A stretch of 64,000 bases of DNA from the NCBI GenBank assembly GCA_964512655.1, contig CAZEJT010000006.1:62001-126000 (forward strand), written 5' to 3'. Shown here piece after piece: positions 32,824 through 41,430 of this stretch. This DNA comes from VBOC01 sp964512655. Lineage in GTDB: Bacteria; Bacteroidota; Ignavibacteria; UBA10030; SZUA-254. The notes under the pieces were generated by a model. It worked only from the letters and a program-made list of their open reading frames with translations. It ran no database searches and was not told the DNA's origin. The translations under genes and the position numbers were made by a program. How positions within the stretch are numbered: position 1 is the stretch's first letter; each line of letters opens with the position of its first letter.

Positions 32824-33821
32824 ACTGCCTTCAGCACATCCTCGATCGCACCGAGCTCCTCCGCCGCAAACTCCAGCCCCTGAAGCGCGGCCACATTCTC
32901 CTCGATCTGCCTGGTGCTGCTTGCGCCGATGACGACCGACGTCATGACATCGTGCCTCAGAATCCAGGCAAGAGCCATCTGCGGGAGCGACTGTCCCCGC
33001 CTGCGGGCGATCTCGTTCAGGGCCGAGGCCTTTCGGATCTTTTCCTGAGTGACCTGCTCCGGACGGAGCGCGGCGCCGGGCGTTCCCGCGCGGGATTCCG
33101 ACGGAATGCCGACGAGGTATTTATCGGAGAGGATTCCCTGGGCGAGGGGGGAGAACGCGATGCATCCGATCCCCTCGGCTCTCAGCAGGTCGAGAAGCCC
33201 GCTCTCGACCCAGCGGTTGAACATATTGTAGACCGGCTGGTGGATGAGGCACGGGGTTCCGAGCCGCCGGAGGATCGCGGCGGCCTCGCGTGTCTGATCG
33301 ACGCTCAGGGATGAAACGCCTGCATAGAGCGCCTTTCCGCTTCTCACCGCCTGATCGAGGGCGGACATCGACTCCTCCAGCGGAGTTTCGGGATCGGGCC
33401 GGTGGAGGTAGAAGATGTCGACGTACTCCACCCCGAGGCGCTTGAGGCTCTGGTCGAGGCTGGCGAGGAGGTACTTCCTCGAGCCCCATTCCCCGTACGG
33501 GCCTGGCCACATTCGGTAACCCGCCTTCGTCGCGACGATGAGTTCATCACGGTAGCTTTTCAATTCCTGCCGGATGACTCTGCCGAAGTGCTCCTCGGCC
33601 GCCCCGGGAGGCGGCCCGTAGTTGTTTCCGAAATCGAAATGCGTTATCCCGAGGTCGAACGCCCTGGTGATCATGCTTTTCACCCAGGCACTGCTCTTGT
33701 CTCCCCCGAAATTCTGCCAGAGGCCGAAGGAGATGGCAGGAAGGAGCAGTCCGCTCCTGCCGCAGCGGCGGTAGACCATCGAGTCGTATTGCGTGGGGGA
33801 GGGGGAGTACCGGTGGCGCAT
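32820..33821 (-). CDS. Aldo/keto reductase (L-glyceraldehyde 3-phosphate reductase type)
   Basis: NADPH-dependent reductase with a TIM barrel. The 333 residues resemble YghZ (Gpr): YRRCGRSGLLLPAISFGLW at the start, ITHFDFGNNYGPPPGAAEE with catalytic Asp and Tyr, VATKAGYRMWPGPYGEWGSR with catalytic Lys and the GSRK block, DIFYLHRPDP with His, and a C-terminal cofactor loop SVVIGASSTRQIEEN. YghZ-type enzymes detoxify L-glyceraldehyde 3-phosphate and methylglyoxal. The stop codon lies inside a family A repeat. The next minus-strand gene is 29 bases upstream. Confidence 0.92.
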   Translation of the reverse strand: MRHRYSPSPTQYDSMVYRRCGRSGLLLPAISFGLWQNFGGDKSSAWVKSMITRAFDLGITHFDFGNNYGPPPGAAEEHFGRVIRQELKSYRDELIVATKAGYRMWPGPYGEWGSRKYLLASLDQSLKRLGVEYVDIFYLHRPDPETPLEESMSALDQAVRSGKALYAGVSSLSVDQTREAAAILRRLGTPCLIHQPVYNMFNRWVESGLLDLLRAEGIGCIAFSPLAQGILSDKYLVGIPSESRAGTPGAALRPEQVTQEKIRKASALNEIARRRGQSLPQMALAWILRHDVMTSVVIGASSTRQIEENVAALQGLEFAAEELGAIEDVLKAV

Positions 33822-33850
33822 TCCAGATGTGGCCGGAGGCTTCTTCAGTC

Positions 33851-34798
33851 CTAATCCACGCCCTCGACGTCGTGGATCCGCCCAAGGTCGATCCCGACCG
33901 TCTTCTTTCCTTCGGTGATGAACATGTCGCTGAATTTCACTCCCCAGGCGACTTCATGATGCTTGTAAGACGTTCGCGTGTAGACGGTCTGCGAAAAAGT
34001 TTCGTCGACGGCCGTGATGATGACGAGAAACTCCGCATCCGAGGAGGCGAACTCTTCCCTCGTAACTCCGCGCAGAGGGCTCGCATCGTCGATCGGATGC
34101 ACGACGACCCAATGGAGCGGGAAAAACATCACCCCGTCTCGCTCAAGTTTCAGCGGATGGAAGCGCCTCATCTTCGCGCCGTTGATCAGCTCCGTCCTGC
34201 CGAGGACGACGGTGGCTCTGACGTCGATCAGCTCGCTCGTCCGGCTGTTGGCGATCCGGAATTCGAATGCCGTGATCCCGCGGTAGGGGGCGACGATAGC
34301 CTGCCGGCTGAAGATGAGTTTTGCGCCGGGCCTGGAAAACCGCGCAAACAGGAGCCCCGTCGCCAACGCGAATGCCAGCAGTCCACAGAGGGCTTCGATG
34401 GTGACGACGATGTTTGCGGCCAATCCGTTCGGACTGATCCCTCCATACCCGATCGTAGCCAGAGTCTGCACGCTGAAGAAAAACGCATGCGCGAATCGCT
34501 CCGCGTACGCACCGTCGGGAGCCCCGCGGAGCGCACCCTCGCCGCAGAGCATATAGAGCCAGGCAAATAATACGTTTGCCAGGAAATAGCCGATGATCAA
34601 CAGGAGGAAGAACCTGGTCCACGAGATGGTAAGGAGGAGATGGTAAGTGTTCTGGGAACGGATGAACGAAAGCCCGCGCCTGACGACATTGTAGGACCCG
34701 TCGCGGTTGAGGAAGCGAACGCGGCTTTCCTGCGCAACGCGCGCGCCCAGTCCGAGATCTTTATTTTCGTCGGTGAATGAGGGGTCGGGGGTCTTCAT
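33851..34798 (-). CDS. Inward rectifier potassium channel (KirBac type)
   Basis: Prokaryotic Kir channel of 315 residues: slide helix region near 45-55, outer helix M1 at about 57-80, pore helix and selectivity filter TIGYG at 115-119, inner helix M2 at about 125-155, and a C-terminal immunoglobulin-like cytoplasmic domain (about 160-300) including REEFASSDAEFLVIITAVDE. Moves K+ and may follow lipids or pH. Start at 34798 is the only suitable ATG. Confidence 0.95.
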   Translation of the reverse strand: MKTPDPSFTDENKDLGLGARVAQESRVRFLNRDGSYNVVRRGLSFIRSQNTYHLLLTISWTRFFLLLIIGYFLANVLFAWLYMLCGEGALRGAPDGAYAERFAHAFFFSVQTLATIGYGGISPNGLAANIVVTIEALCGLLAFALATGLLFARFSRPGAKLIFSRQAIVAPYRGITAFEFRIANSRTSELIDVRATVVLGRTELINGAKMRRFHPLKLERDGVMFFPLHWVVVHPIDDASPLRGVTREEFASSDAEFLVIITAVDETFSQTVYTRTSYKHHEVAWGVKFSDMFITEGKKTVGIDLGRIHDVEGVD

Positions 34799-34834
34799 GG
34801 ATACGTTTCCTCCCGGGAAGGGCGATGCCGCCCG

Positions 34835-35770
34835 TCAGGGCTGGTGAGCGGCGTACATCTTTTCGCCCGCCTCCACGCGGAGCGGGAGCCGGTTCTGCCT
34901 GGGAGGGATCGGGCAGGTCGCGAAGACGGTGAAGACACAAGGCCAGTTGTATGCCTTGTTGAAATCGAGGATCACGTGACCGGTTGAATCGGGAAGAGAC
35001 GTATAGAGCTGGCGCCCGTTGCCGTAGGTTTCCTTGCCGCTCGTCTCATCGCCGAACATGATGAAGAGCTGATTCTCGTTTCCGGTTTCAATCACCGGAT
35101 CGATCCGATAGGTCTTTCCCTCCATTTCAAAGACGAGCGCTCCCGGCGACGAATCTTTCTCTGTGGTCCCGATCATCGTTGCAATCTCGAGAATCTTCGG
35201 GGGTCTGTACGGCTCAAACCGCGCCTCGAACCGCCACTTCGGATCGACCGTGAAGTAGTCGAGGCCTTTGAAATTCACGCGAGCGGGATTCTCTTTGTCC
35301 TTGACGCGCACGCCGAGCTGCTCCCCCCGCTTTATCACATAGAACCTGATCGGTCCGATGGTCAGGATCGTCGGATCGGACGCGCCTTCCCCATCGGATT
35401 GCAGGGCCATCGAGGTCACCGCCGTGTCCCTGTATCTGACCTCTGCTCCGGGGCGGGCCTGCATGCGAAGGGCGCCATGCTCGAGCCAGATCGAGCCGGC
35501 TTTTCCCGGAGTCTTGCCGCGAGGGAAGACGATCGAGTTTGTTGAATCGCTCCCGAACGTGTTTTCCCCCTCCCTGAGCCAGAAAAGACCGCAGAGCGTC
35601 AGCCAGCCGTCGTCCTTAGTGAGGCGCGCGAGGCGCGTCTTCTGCCAGTCGAGGATTTCCTTGCCGTAAGCGCCAGGATCCACCGATGCTCCCCCCCTTG
35701 TGCAACCGAGGGGAAGCACGGTTGCGAGCGCGATCGTCACGAGCGTAAGGAGGAAGTAAAGTCGGGGCAT
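34835..35770 (-). CDS. DUF1684 lipoprotein
   Basis: A lipoprotein signal with LATVLPLGC is followed by a DUF1684 domain: DWQKTRLARLTKDDGWLTLC (the typical opening), FWLREGENTFGSD, and the strongly conserved tail YGNGRQLYTSLPDSTGHVIL, NKAYNWPCVFT and CPIPPRQNRLPLRVEAGEK. The family is common in Bacteroidota and actinobacteria but its activity is unknown. The ATG at 35770 (MPRLYFLL) gives 311 residues and avoids overlap with the FKBP gene upstream. Confidence 0.87.
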   Translation of the reverse strand: MPRLYFLLTLVTIALATVLPLGCTRGGASVDPGAYGKEILDWQKTRLARLTKDDGWLTLCGLFWLREGENTFGSDSTNSIVFPRGKTPGKAGSIWLEHGALRMQARPGAEVRYRDTAVTSMALQSDGEGASDPTILTIGPIRFYVIKRGEQLGVRVKDKENPARVNFKGLDYFTVDPKWRFEARFEPYRPPKILEIATMIGTTEKDSSPGALVFEMEGKTYRIDPVIETGNENQLFIMFGDETSGKETYGNGRQLYTSLPDSTGHVILDFNKAYNWPCVFTVFATCPIPPRQNRLPLRVEAGEKMYAAHQP

Positions 35771-35780
35771 ATGCCTGCGA

Positions 35781-36482
35781 TTATTTCGCCGAGATGAGTT
35801 CCAGTTCAAATAAGAGAACCGATTCAGGGCCTATCAGCTGGCCCGCCCCGCGGTTTCCGTAGGCGAGATCCGGCGGCACCGCCAACTCCCACCTCGAGCC
35901 TACGGGCATCATTTCAAGGGCTTCGATCCATCCCTTAATGAATTGTGTCACAGGCTGGGAGGCGGTCTGATGCCGCTTGAATGTGTTGTCGAATTCCGTC
36001 CCGTTGATCAGCGTTCCGCGGTAGTTGACCGTCACGGTCTGGTCCGCCTTCGGCCTGGGGCCCTTTCCAACCTTCAGGACCTTATATTGAAGCCCATCCG
36101 CGGTCGTTTTCCAGCCTTCTTTCTTTTTATTCTCCGCAAGGAACGCGTCCCCCTCTTTCTTGTTTTTTTCCGCGATTGCCTTCATCCGCTCCGTCTGCGA
36201 TGCGACCACCCGCGACTGCAATCCCGCGAGACATTCGGTCACCTCCGAATCCGTCATCATCGTCTGGCTGCCCGAGAGGATGTCCTTCATGGCCTGGGCG
36301 ACGATTTCCGGACTGACGTCTATCTGCTGGGCCTTGAAATTTTTGGCGATGTTCATCCCGATGCCGTAACTTACGCTGTCCTTCTGCGTTTTCAGCTGCA
36401 CCTTCCCCTGTGATTTTTCCTGTGTGTTTCCCTGACAAGCCATAAGCACGAGCGCAGCCAGAGACACGAACGCTAGTTTCAT
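35781..36482 (-). CDS. FKBP-type peptidyl-prolyl isomerase lipoprotein
   Basis: A FkpA-like periplasmic proline isomerase and chaperone. The 233 residues start with a lipoprotein signal ending in LMAC (Cys near 16), then an FKBP N-terminal dimerisation helix region (about 30-120, DSVSYGIGMNIAKNFKAQ onward), then the FKBP catalytic domain (about 130-233: VTVNYRGTLINGTEFDNT, FIKGWIEALEMMPVGSRWEL, PPDLAYGNRGAGQLIGP). The ATG at 36482 has a GAGGAAT site. It shares a divergent promoter region with the SpmA-like gene. Confidence 0.92.
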   Translation of the reverse strand: MKLAFVSLAALVLMACQGNTQEKSQGKVQLKTQKDSVSYGIGMNIAKNFKAQQIDVSPEIVAQAMKDILSGSQTMMTDSEVTECLAGLQSRVVASQTERMKAIAEKNKKEGDAFLAENKKKEGWKTTADGLQYKVLKVGKGPRPKADQTVTVNYRGTLINGTEFDNTFKRHQTASQPVTQFIKGWIEALEMMPVGSRWELAVPPDLAYGNRGAGQLIGPESVLLFELELISAK

Positions 36483-36528
36483 CAAATTCCTCATGAGTAT
36501 TTGGATCGAACCGCCTCCCGAATACTTC

Positions 36529-36557
36529 AAAATACCTATTTGGGGGGCGGATTCCAA
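36529..36557 (-). promoter_or_regulatory. Promoter of the FKBP-DUF1684 operon
   Basis: Minus strand TTGGAA (36552-36557), 17-base spacer, TATTTT (36529-36534). Confidence 0.55.
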
Positions 36558-36562
36558 ATAGG
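36535..36562. promoter_or_regulatory. Inverted repeat in the divergent FKBP/SpmA promoter region
   Basis: A nine-base perfect inverted repeat, CCTATTTGG and CCAAATAGG, ten bases apart. It covers the spacer and -35 of the FKBP promoter and ends eleven bases before the -35 of the SpmA-like gene, so a single regulator could control both. Confidence 0.55.
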
Positions 36563-36572
36563 GCGGATTCAA

Positions 36573-36601
36573 TTGACAACACCCCCCGAATCACCTATAT
36601 T
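36573..36601 (+). promoter_or_regulatory. Promoter of the SpmA/SpmB-like pair
   Basis: TTGACA (36573-36578), 17-base spacer, TATATT (36596-36601). The next ATG is nine bases after the -10, so the predicted mRNA is almost leaderless. Confidence 0.75.
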
Positions 36602-36609
36602 TGCACTCG

Positions 36610-37647
36610 ATGTTGAACTACATCTGGCTTGCGCTGATCGTCATCGGCGTGGGTGTCGCGGCGTGGAGCGACGCGCGCGACATTACCTCGAACCGTTACC
36701 ATAACGGACAGCAGGTCCCCGCTACACTCACCTATGGCAGCTTGTCTGCCGGCTCGAAGGGTACGTTCACCAGGTCGTGCACAATCTCGATATCACCGGC
36801 AGCATTGGTCGCTGCCTACGCCGAATTTATTGGGGACACGGTCAGAATGCGCGGCGAGTTCGTGATCGAAGGGCGGGGCGGGAAGTTCCCAAGAATTCTC
36901 CCAACAGCCGCTCCACTCCATATCTTTTTCGACGCTCAGAAAGCTGACGTTCCCGACGTCTGGCGAGATATTTACAACGCGCAGGGACAGGGCGATTATC
37001 TCACGGCACTTGTTCGTTTTCGCAAGATCGTCGTTCCGCCTGACGAAGAACAGCTGTCGCCCGATGTGACCATAGAATTTGACCCGATAAAGTTCGTGAA
37101 GCTGAACGCGGTCACGAACGACGGCGTCATCAAGTACGCCAAGACAGCCGTCGAGCTTGCCATAGGCCTCATAGGAATCATGGCGCTCTGGCTCGGGATC
37201 ATGAAAATTGCCGAGCAATCAGGCCTTGTTTCGAAGCTCGCCGCGCTCCTGAAACCCCTGACCACGCGGCTCTTCCCCGACGTGCCCCCGGACCATCCCG
37301 CCATGGGGGCGATGATCATGAACATATCGGCGAACATACTCGGCCTTGCCAACGCGGCTACGCCACTCGGGCTCAAGGCCATGGAGGAACTAAATAAGTT
37401 GAACCGGAAGGCGGGAACAGCCACAGATGCGATGTGCACGTTCCTGGTGATCAATACGAGCAACGTCCAGCTCATCCCCGCAACCGTCATCGCCATCCGC
37501 GCCGCAGCAGGGTCGGCCAATCCGACGGACATTCTGGGTCCGGTGATTGTTGCCACAGCCATCAGCCTGATTGTCGGGGTCAGCACGGTACGCCTTCTTG
37601 CCAGGCTCCCTGTGTTCAAGAAGCAGCTTGAGGGAGGTGCGGCCTGA
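36610..37647 (+). CDS. SpmA-like nucleoside recognition (Gate domain) membrane protein
   Basis: The conserved membrane domain at about 175-340 has several helices, with DHPAMGAMIMNISANILGLANAATPLG as a Gate-domain signature (given in pieces: MIMNISANILGL and ATPLGLKAMEEL). About 165 residues precede it: a first helix (about 3-18) and a soluble segment that is probably periplasmic and not found in short SpmA proteins. SpmA and SpmB were named for spore maturation in Bacillus, but pairs occur widely in non-sporulating bacteria. The ATG at 36610 follows a strong promoter by nine bases, with no Shine-Dalgarno. The stop overlaps the spmB-like start by one base. Confidence 0.84.
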   Translation: MLNYIWLALIVIGVGVAAWSDARDITSNRYHNGQQVPATLTYGSLSAGSKGTFTRSCTISISPAALVAAYAEFIGDTVRMRGEFVIEGRGGKFPRILPTAAPLHIFFDAQKADVPDVWRDIYNAQGQGDYLTALVRFRKIVVPPDEEQLSPDVTIEFDPIKFVKLNAVTNDGVIKYAKTAVELAIGLIGIMALWLGIMKIAEQSGLVSKLAALLKPLTTRLFPDVPPDHPAMGAMIMNISANILGLANAATPLGLKAMEELNKLNRKAGTATDAMCTFLVINTSNVQLIPATVIAIRAAAGSANPTDILGPVIVATAISLIVGVSTVRLLARLPVFKKQLEGGAA

Positions 37648-38192
37648 TGCTTTCGTTCTTCGCCAGCGCGATCAGTATCCTCTCGATTCTCGCGATACCA
37701 GCGCTAGTACTCTTTATCGTGGTGGACGGTGCAATAAAGAAGGTGAAGATCTACGAAGCATTCGTAGAAGGAGCGAAGGAAGGGTTTAACGTCGGAGTCC
37801 GGATCATCCCATATCTCGTTGCCATGCTCGTGGCGATCGGAATTTTTCGGGCAGGCGGGGCGATGGAGATACTCTCCTCGATTCTCTCTCCTGTCACGAG
37901 CCTCATCGGCATGCCGCCTGAAGCAGTCCCCATGGCCCTGATCCGGCCGCTCTCTGGTAGCGGTTCGCTGGGAGTTCTTGCGGAGATCACGAAGACGCAC
38001 GGGCCCGATTCTCTCATCGGAAGGATGGTCGCCGTCATGATGGGGAGCAGTGAAACCACGTTCTACGTACTCGCTGTGTACTTCGGCTCTGTGGGAATCA
38101 CGAAAACCAGGCAGGCAGTGCCGGGAGGGATCGTGGCGGACGTGGTCGCGCTCATTGCTTCGGTCTGGGTGGTTCATCTGCTCTTTCATTGA
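37647..38192 (+). CDS. SpmB-like nucleoside recognition (Gate domain) membrane protein
   Basis: 181 residues with about five membrane helices and the Gate blocks ALIRPLSGSGSLGVLAE and MVAVMMGSSETTFYVLAVYF. It begins on the last base of its partner gene, so the two are made together and probably form one membrane unit. Substrate unknown; nucleoside, nucleotide or ion transport have been proposed for the family. Confidence 0.87.
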   Translation: MLSFFASAISILSILAIPALVLFIVVDGAIKKVKIYEAFVEGAKEGFNVGVRIIPYLVAMLVAIGIFRAGGAMEILSSILSPVTSLIGMPPEAVPMALIRPLSGSGSLGVLAEITKTHGPDSLIGRMVAVMMGSSETTFYVLAVYFGSVGITKTRQAVPGGIVADVVALIASVWVVHLLFH

Positions 38193-38208
38193 CAGGGTTT
38201 GATTTCAC

Positions 38209-38337
38209 GCCGGCTACAGCCGGAGCCTACAGCCGGCGCCTTCCGCGCTGGTGTTACGGTATGGACCGTGACACCAGTTTACTACAGCCGGCGCCTTCCG
38301 CGCTGATGTCACGGTATGGACCGTGACATCAGTTTGC
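38209..38337. repeat. Tandem family A/B repeats (two copies of a 54-55 base unit)
   Basis: A family A copy (38209-38230) is followed by two units, each a half A core (AGCCGGCGCCTTCCGCG) and a family B hairpin: B at 38248-38277 and again at 38303-38332. The second hairpin has CTGATG/CATCAG where the first has CTGGTG/CACCAG, so both arms changed and pairing is kept. Confidence 0.88.
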
Positions 38338-38364
38338 GCCGGGAAATGACGGGCCGGAATTCCC

Positions 38365-38393
38365 TTGATTTTGAGGCGACCCGTCCCTATATT
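38365..38393 (+). promoter_or_regulatory. Promoter of proline dehydrogenase
   Basis: TTGATT (38365-38370), 17-base spacer, TATATT (38388-38393). Leader about 52 bases. Confidence 0.65.
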
Positions 38394-38451
38394 CATCCAA
38401 CCGATCGCGACCTTCGAGAGCATACCGAACGCACGCACCCACGATGAACCG

Positions 38452-39363
38452 ATGAATGTCCTGAACAGGCTCGTCGTCGCGACCCTCCCAGCAGTTCCAA
38501 AACCGATCATCAGACAATTTGCTAACCGTTACATCGCCGGCGAAGAAGTCGGCGACGCAGTCCGCGTGGTCAAGGACCTGAACGCCCGCGGAGCGATGGC
38601 CACGCTCGATGTGCTGGGCGAGGACATCCATCTGCCGCAGGAAGCGGCCGCGGCGCGTGATACAATCGCTCACGTCGTTGAAACAATCCGCATCCAGCGG
38701 CTGGACTCGAACGTTTCGATCAAACTCTCGCAGATCGGCCTGAGGCTCGACAGGAGCTTCTGCCTCGAAAACGCGACGCGCATCGCGGCAAAAGCCCTCG
38801 AGACGGGGAATTTCATACGGATCGACATGGAGGACTCTTCCTGCACATCGGACACGATCTGGGTCTACCGCGAACTCCGGAAAACCTTCCGGAACGTCGG
38901 AATCGTCCTCCAGGCGTATCTGAAACGGACCCGGGCGGACGCGGAGGCGCTGATGGCAGACGGCATGATGAATTTCCGGCTCTGCAAGGGAATCTACGTG
39001 GAGCCGGAGGAGATCGCGTTCAAAGATCCGGCCGCCGTCAACCGAAACTTTATCGATGTCCTCGGCCTCATGCTGGAGCGGCGCGCCTATGTCGGGATCG
39101 CGACGCACGACACCGAGCTCGTCGAGGCCGGATACCGGATGATCCGCGAGAAGGGGGTCGCGAGAAATGATGTGGAGTTCCAAATGCTCCTCGGCGTGAG
39201 GCCTGAATTGCGCGGGAAGGTCCTGCGCGACGGCCACCGCCTCAGGATTTACGTTCCGTTCGGGAAGCAATGGTACCAGTACTCAATCAGAAGGTTCAAG
39301 GAAAACCCACGCATCGCGGGGTACGTGTTGAAGTCGCTGTTCACAAGGAACCATCTCAACTGA
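38452..39363 (+). CDS. Proline dehydrogenase
   Basis: FAD enzyme oxidising proline to pyrroline-5-carboxylate. The 303 residues are the single-domain (monofunctional) type, with VSIKLSQIGL, VLQAYLKRTRADAE, FRLCKGIYVEPEEIAF and YVGIATHDTELV as barrel strand motifs holding the flavin and substrate residues. The C-terminal RIYVPFG and WYQYSIRRFKENP complete the fold. The ATG at 38452 (MNVLNRL) is the first well placed after the promoter. No P5C dehydrogenase is nearby. Genes for peptide uptake and cleavage follow directly. Confidence 0.94.
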   Translation: MNVLNRLVVATLPAVPKPIIRQFANRYIAGEEVGDAVRVVKDLNARGAMATLDVLGEDIHLPQEAAAARDTIAHVVETIRIQRLDSNVSIKLSQIGLRLDRSFCLENATRIAAKALETGNFIRIDMEDSSCTSDTIWVYRELRKTFRNVGIVLQAYLKRTRADAEALMADGMMNFRLCKGIYVEPEEIAFKDPAAVNRNFIDVLGLMLERRAYVGIATHDTELVEAGYRMIREKGVARNDVEFQMLLGVRPELRGKVLRDGHRLRIYVPFGKQWYQYSIRRFKENPRIAGYVLKSLFTRNHLN

Positions 39364-39425
39364 CGCGAGGCCCAGTACGCGCAGCCAACACTCTAATCAT
39401 CAGGCACAAATGAGAGGAATGCTCA

Positions 39426-41417
39426 ATGGCTGAATCGAACAAAGAACCTGCCTCAACCTTCAAGCCGTTCATAGCGGCGGAGACGGTCATTCCGGAATTT
39501 TCACTCAAGGCGATCATTCTTGGGGCGATTTTCGGATTGATCTTTGGCGCGGCGACAGTCTATCTCGCGTTACGGGCGGGACTAACGGTATCCGCGTCGA
39601 TTCCGATCGCCGTTCTGGCGATCGCGGTGTTCAAGAAACTTGGGAAGTCCACCATCCTCGAGAATAACATCGTCCAGACGATCGGCTCGGCGGGGGAGTC
39701 GATCGCCGCCGGCGTGGCGTTCACCTTCCCCGCGCTCATTTTCCTCGCCGGCGGGGAGGCCTTCCTCACCTACTTCAATGTGCTAACGCTGGCATTTGTC
39801 GGGGGGATCCTCGGTGTCCTCTTTATGGTCCCTCTCCGGCGCTCCCTGATCGTCAAGGAGCACGGAATCCTCCCCTATCCCGAGGGTACCGCCTGCGCCG
39901 ATGTCCTGATCGCCGGGGAGAAGGGGGGCTCAATGGCGCGGCGTGTGTTTCAGGGACTCGGCATCGCCTTCGCTTACAAGTCCCTCATGAGCATTTTCGG
40001 CTTGTGGAAAGACACACCAGGAATCACAGCCTCCCGCTCGTCGTCATTCCCAAACGCCAGCATCAGTGCTGAAATTACGCCGGAGTATCTCGGCGTCGGG
40101 TACATCATCGGGCCTCGAATCTCGGGCGTTCTCGTTGCCGGCGGGATCCTGTCGTATCTCGTGCTGATTCCGCTCATCGCATTTATCGGCGACCTGCTTC
40201 CATCCATCCTGAAACCGGCCGGTAAACTAATTTCACAAATGTCGCCGTCAGAAATCCGGGCGGGATACGTGAGGTACATCGGCGCAGGCGCGGTAGCATC
40301 CGCAGGTCTCATCACCCTGCTCAGGACGCTTCCGACCATTGTATCCGCGTTCAAAGAAAGCTTCAAGAGTCTCAAGGATCTGCGGGCCGGGGTGATTCAG
40401 ACGCGCACGGAGCGCGATCTTCCGATCACCTATGTCGTTCTGGGGTCTCTGGCCCTGGTGCTCGTCGTCGCAATCCTTCCCCAGCTTCCGGGAACATTTC
40501 CGGGGACCCTGTTGATGGGACTCCTCATCGTCGTATTCGGATTCTTCTTCGTGACGGTGAGCTCAAGAATCGTGGGCATCATCGGCTCATCCAATAATCC
40601 TATCTCCGGAATGACGATCGCCACGCTCATGGCGACCTGCCTCATCTTCGTAGCAATCGGATGGACCGGGAATATCTACCAGTCCCTTGCACTCTGCGTC
40701 GGGGGGATCGTCTGCATCGCTGCCGCGAATGCCGGCGCGACAAGCCAGGACCTCAAGACAGGCTACATTGTCGGAGCGACGCCACGATTCCAGCAGATTG
40801 GACTTGTGATTGGCGTCCTTGCGTCGACCTTTGCCGTCGGATGGACGCTGAATGCTATCGATCACTCGATGGCATTTCAGGGGATTCCTCACGCCATCGG
40901 TACGGAAAAGTATGCTGCCCCCCAGGCGACATTGATGGCGACCATCATCAAGGGACTTCTTGCGCAGGACCTGCCGTGGGGGCTGGTCTTCGTAGGAATG
41001 GCGATATCAGTTGTCATAGAGCTTTGCGGGGTACATTCTCTCTCCTTTGCCGTAGGAGTCTATCTTCCCCTTTCCACCACCGCCCCCATTTTTGCCGGCG
41101 GGATTCTCAAGGCCCTCGTTGACAGGATGCGGGGAGTCAAGGAAGAGTCGGAGGTTAGTCCGGGAATGCTGTACAGCACAGGGTTGGTGGCGGGGGGATC
41201 TCTTACGGGTGTTGCGATCGCTCTGCTGACGGGAATACCCGTAACGCAGACGGTGAACGGGGGGAGCCAAGAGGTGTCTCTGATAACATATCTTCAGGAC
41301 ATGCTGGGAGCACACCGATGGTGGGATTCTGTCGGGGGCTGGGCTGATCTCGGAGGTACGGCGATGTTCGCCCTTCTCGCTCTGTTCCTCGTGAAAACCG
41401 CCATGAAAAGGGACTAG
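39426..41417 (+). CDS. OPT-family oligopeptide transporter 1
   Basis: 663-residue proton-coupled transporter with about 15-16 membrane helices; imports oligopeptides or related metal chelates. Family landmarks: LALRAGLTVSASIPIAVLA, KSTILENNIVQTIGSAGESI, KEHGILPYPEGTACADVLIA and GATPRFQQIGLVIGV. A GAGAGGAATG site precedes the ATG. The neighbour is a PepD dipeptidase and then a second, longer OPT protein. Confidence 0.93.
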   Translation: MAESNKEPASTFKPFIAAETVIPEFSLKAIILGAIFGLIFGAATVYLALRAGLTVSASIPIAVLAIAVFKKLGKSTILENNIVQTIGSAGESIAAGVAFTFPALIFLAGGEAFLTYFNVLTLAFVGGILGVLFMVPLRRSLIVKEHGILPYPEGTACADVLIAGEKGGSMARRVFQGLGIAFAYKSLMSIFGLWKDTPGITASRSSSFPNASISAEITPEYLGVGYIIGPRISGVLVAGGILSYLVLIPLIAFIGDLLPSILKPAGKLISQMSPSEIRAGYVRYIGAGAVASAGLITLLRTLPTIVSAFKESFKSLKDLRAGVIQTRTERDLPITYVVLGSLALVLVVAILPQLPGTFPGTLLMGLLIVVFGFFFVTVSSRIVGIIGSSNNPISGMTIATLMATCLIFVAIGWTGNIYQSLALCVGGIVCIAAANAGATSQDLKTGYIVGATPRFQQIGLVIGVLASTFAVGWTLNAIDHSMAFQGIPHAIGTEKYAAPQATLMATIIKGLLAQDLPWGLVFVGMAISVVIELCGVHSLSFAVGVYLPLSTTAPIFAGGILKALVDRMRGVKEESEVSPGMLYSTGLVAGGSLTGVAIALLTGIPVTQTVNGGSQEVSLITYLQDMLGAHRWWDSVGGWADLGGTAMFALLALFLVKTAMKRD

Positions 41418-41430
41418 GAGGGAATCACAT

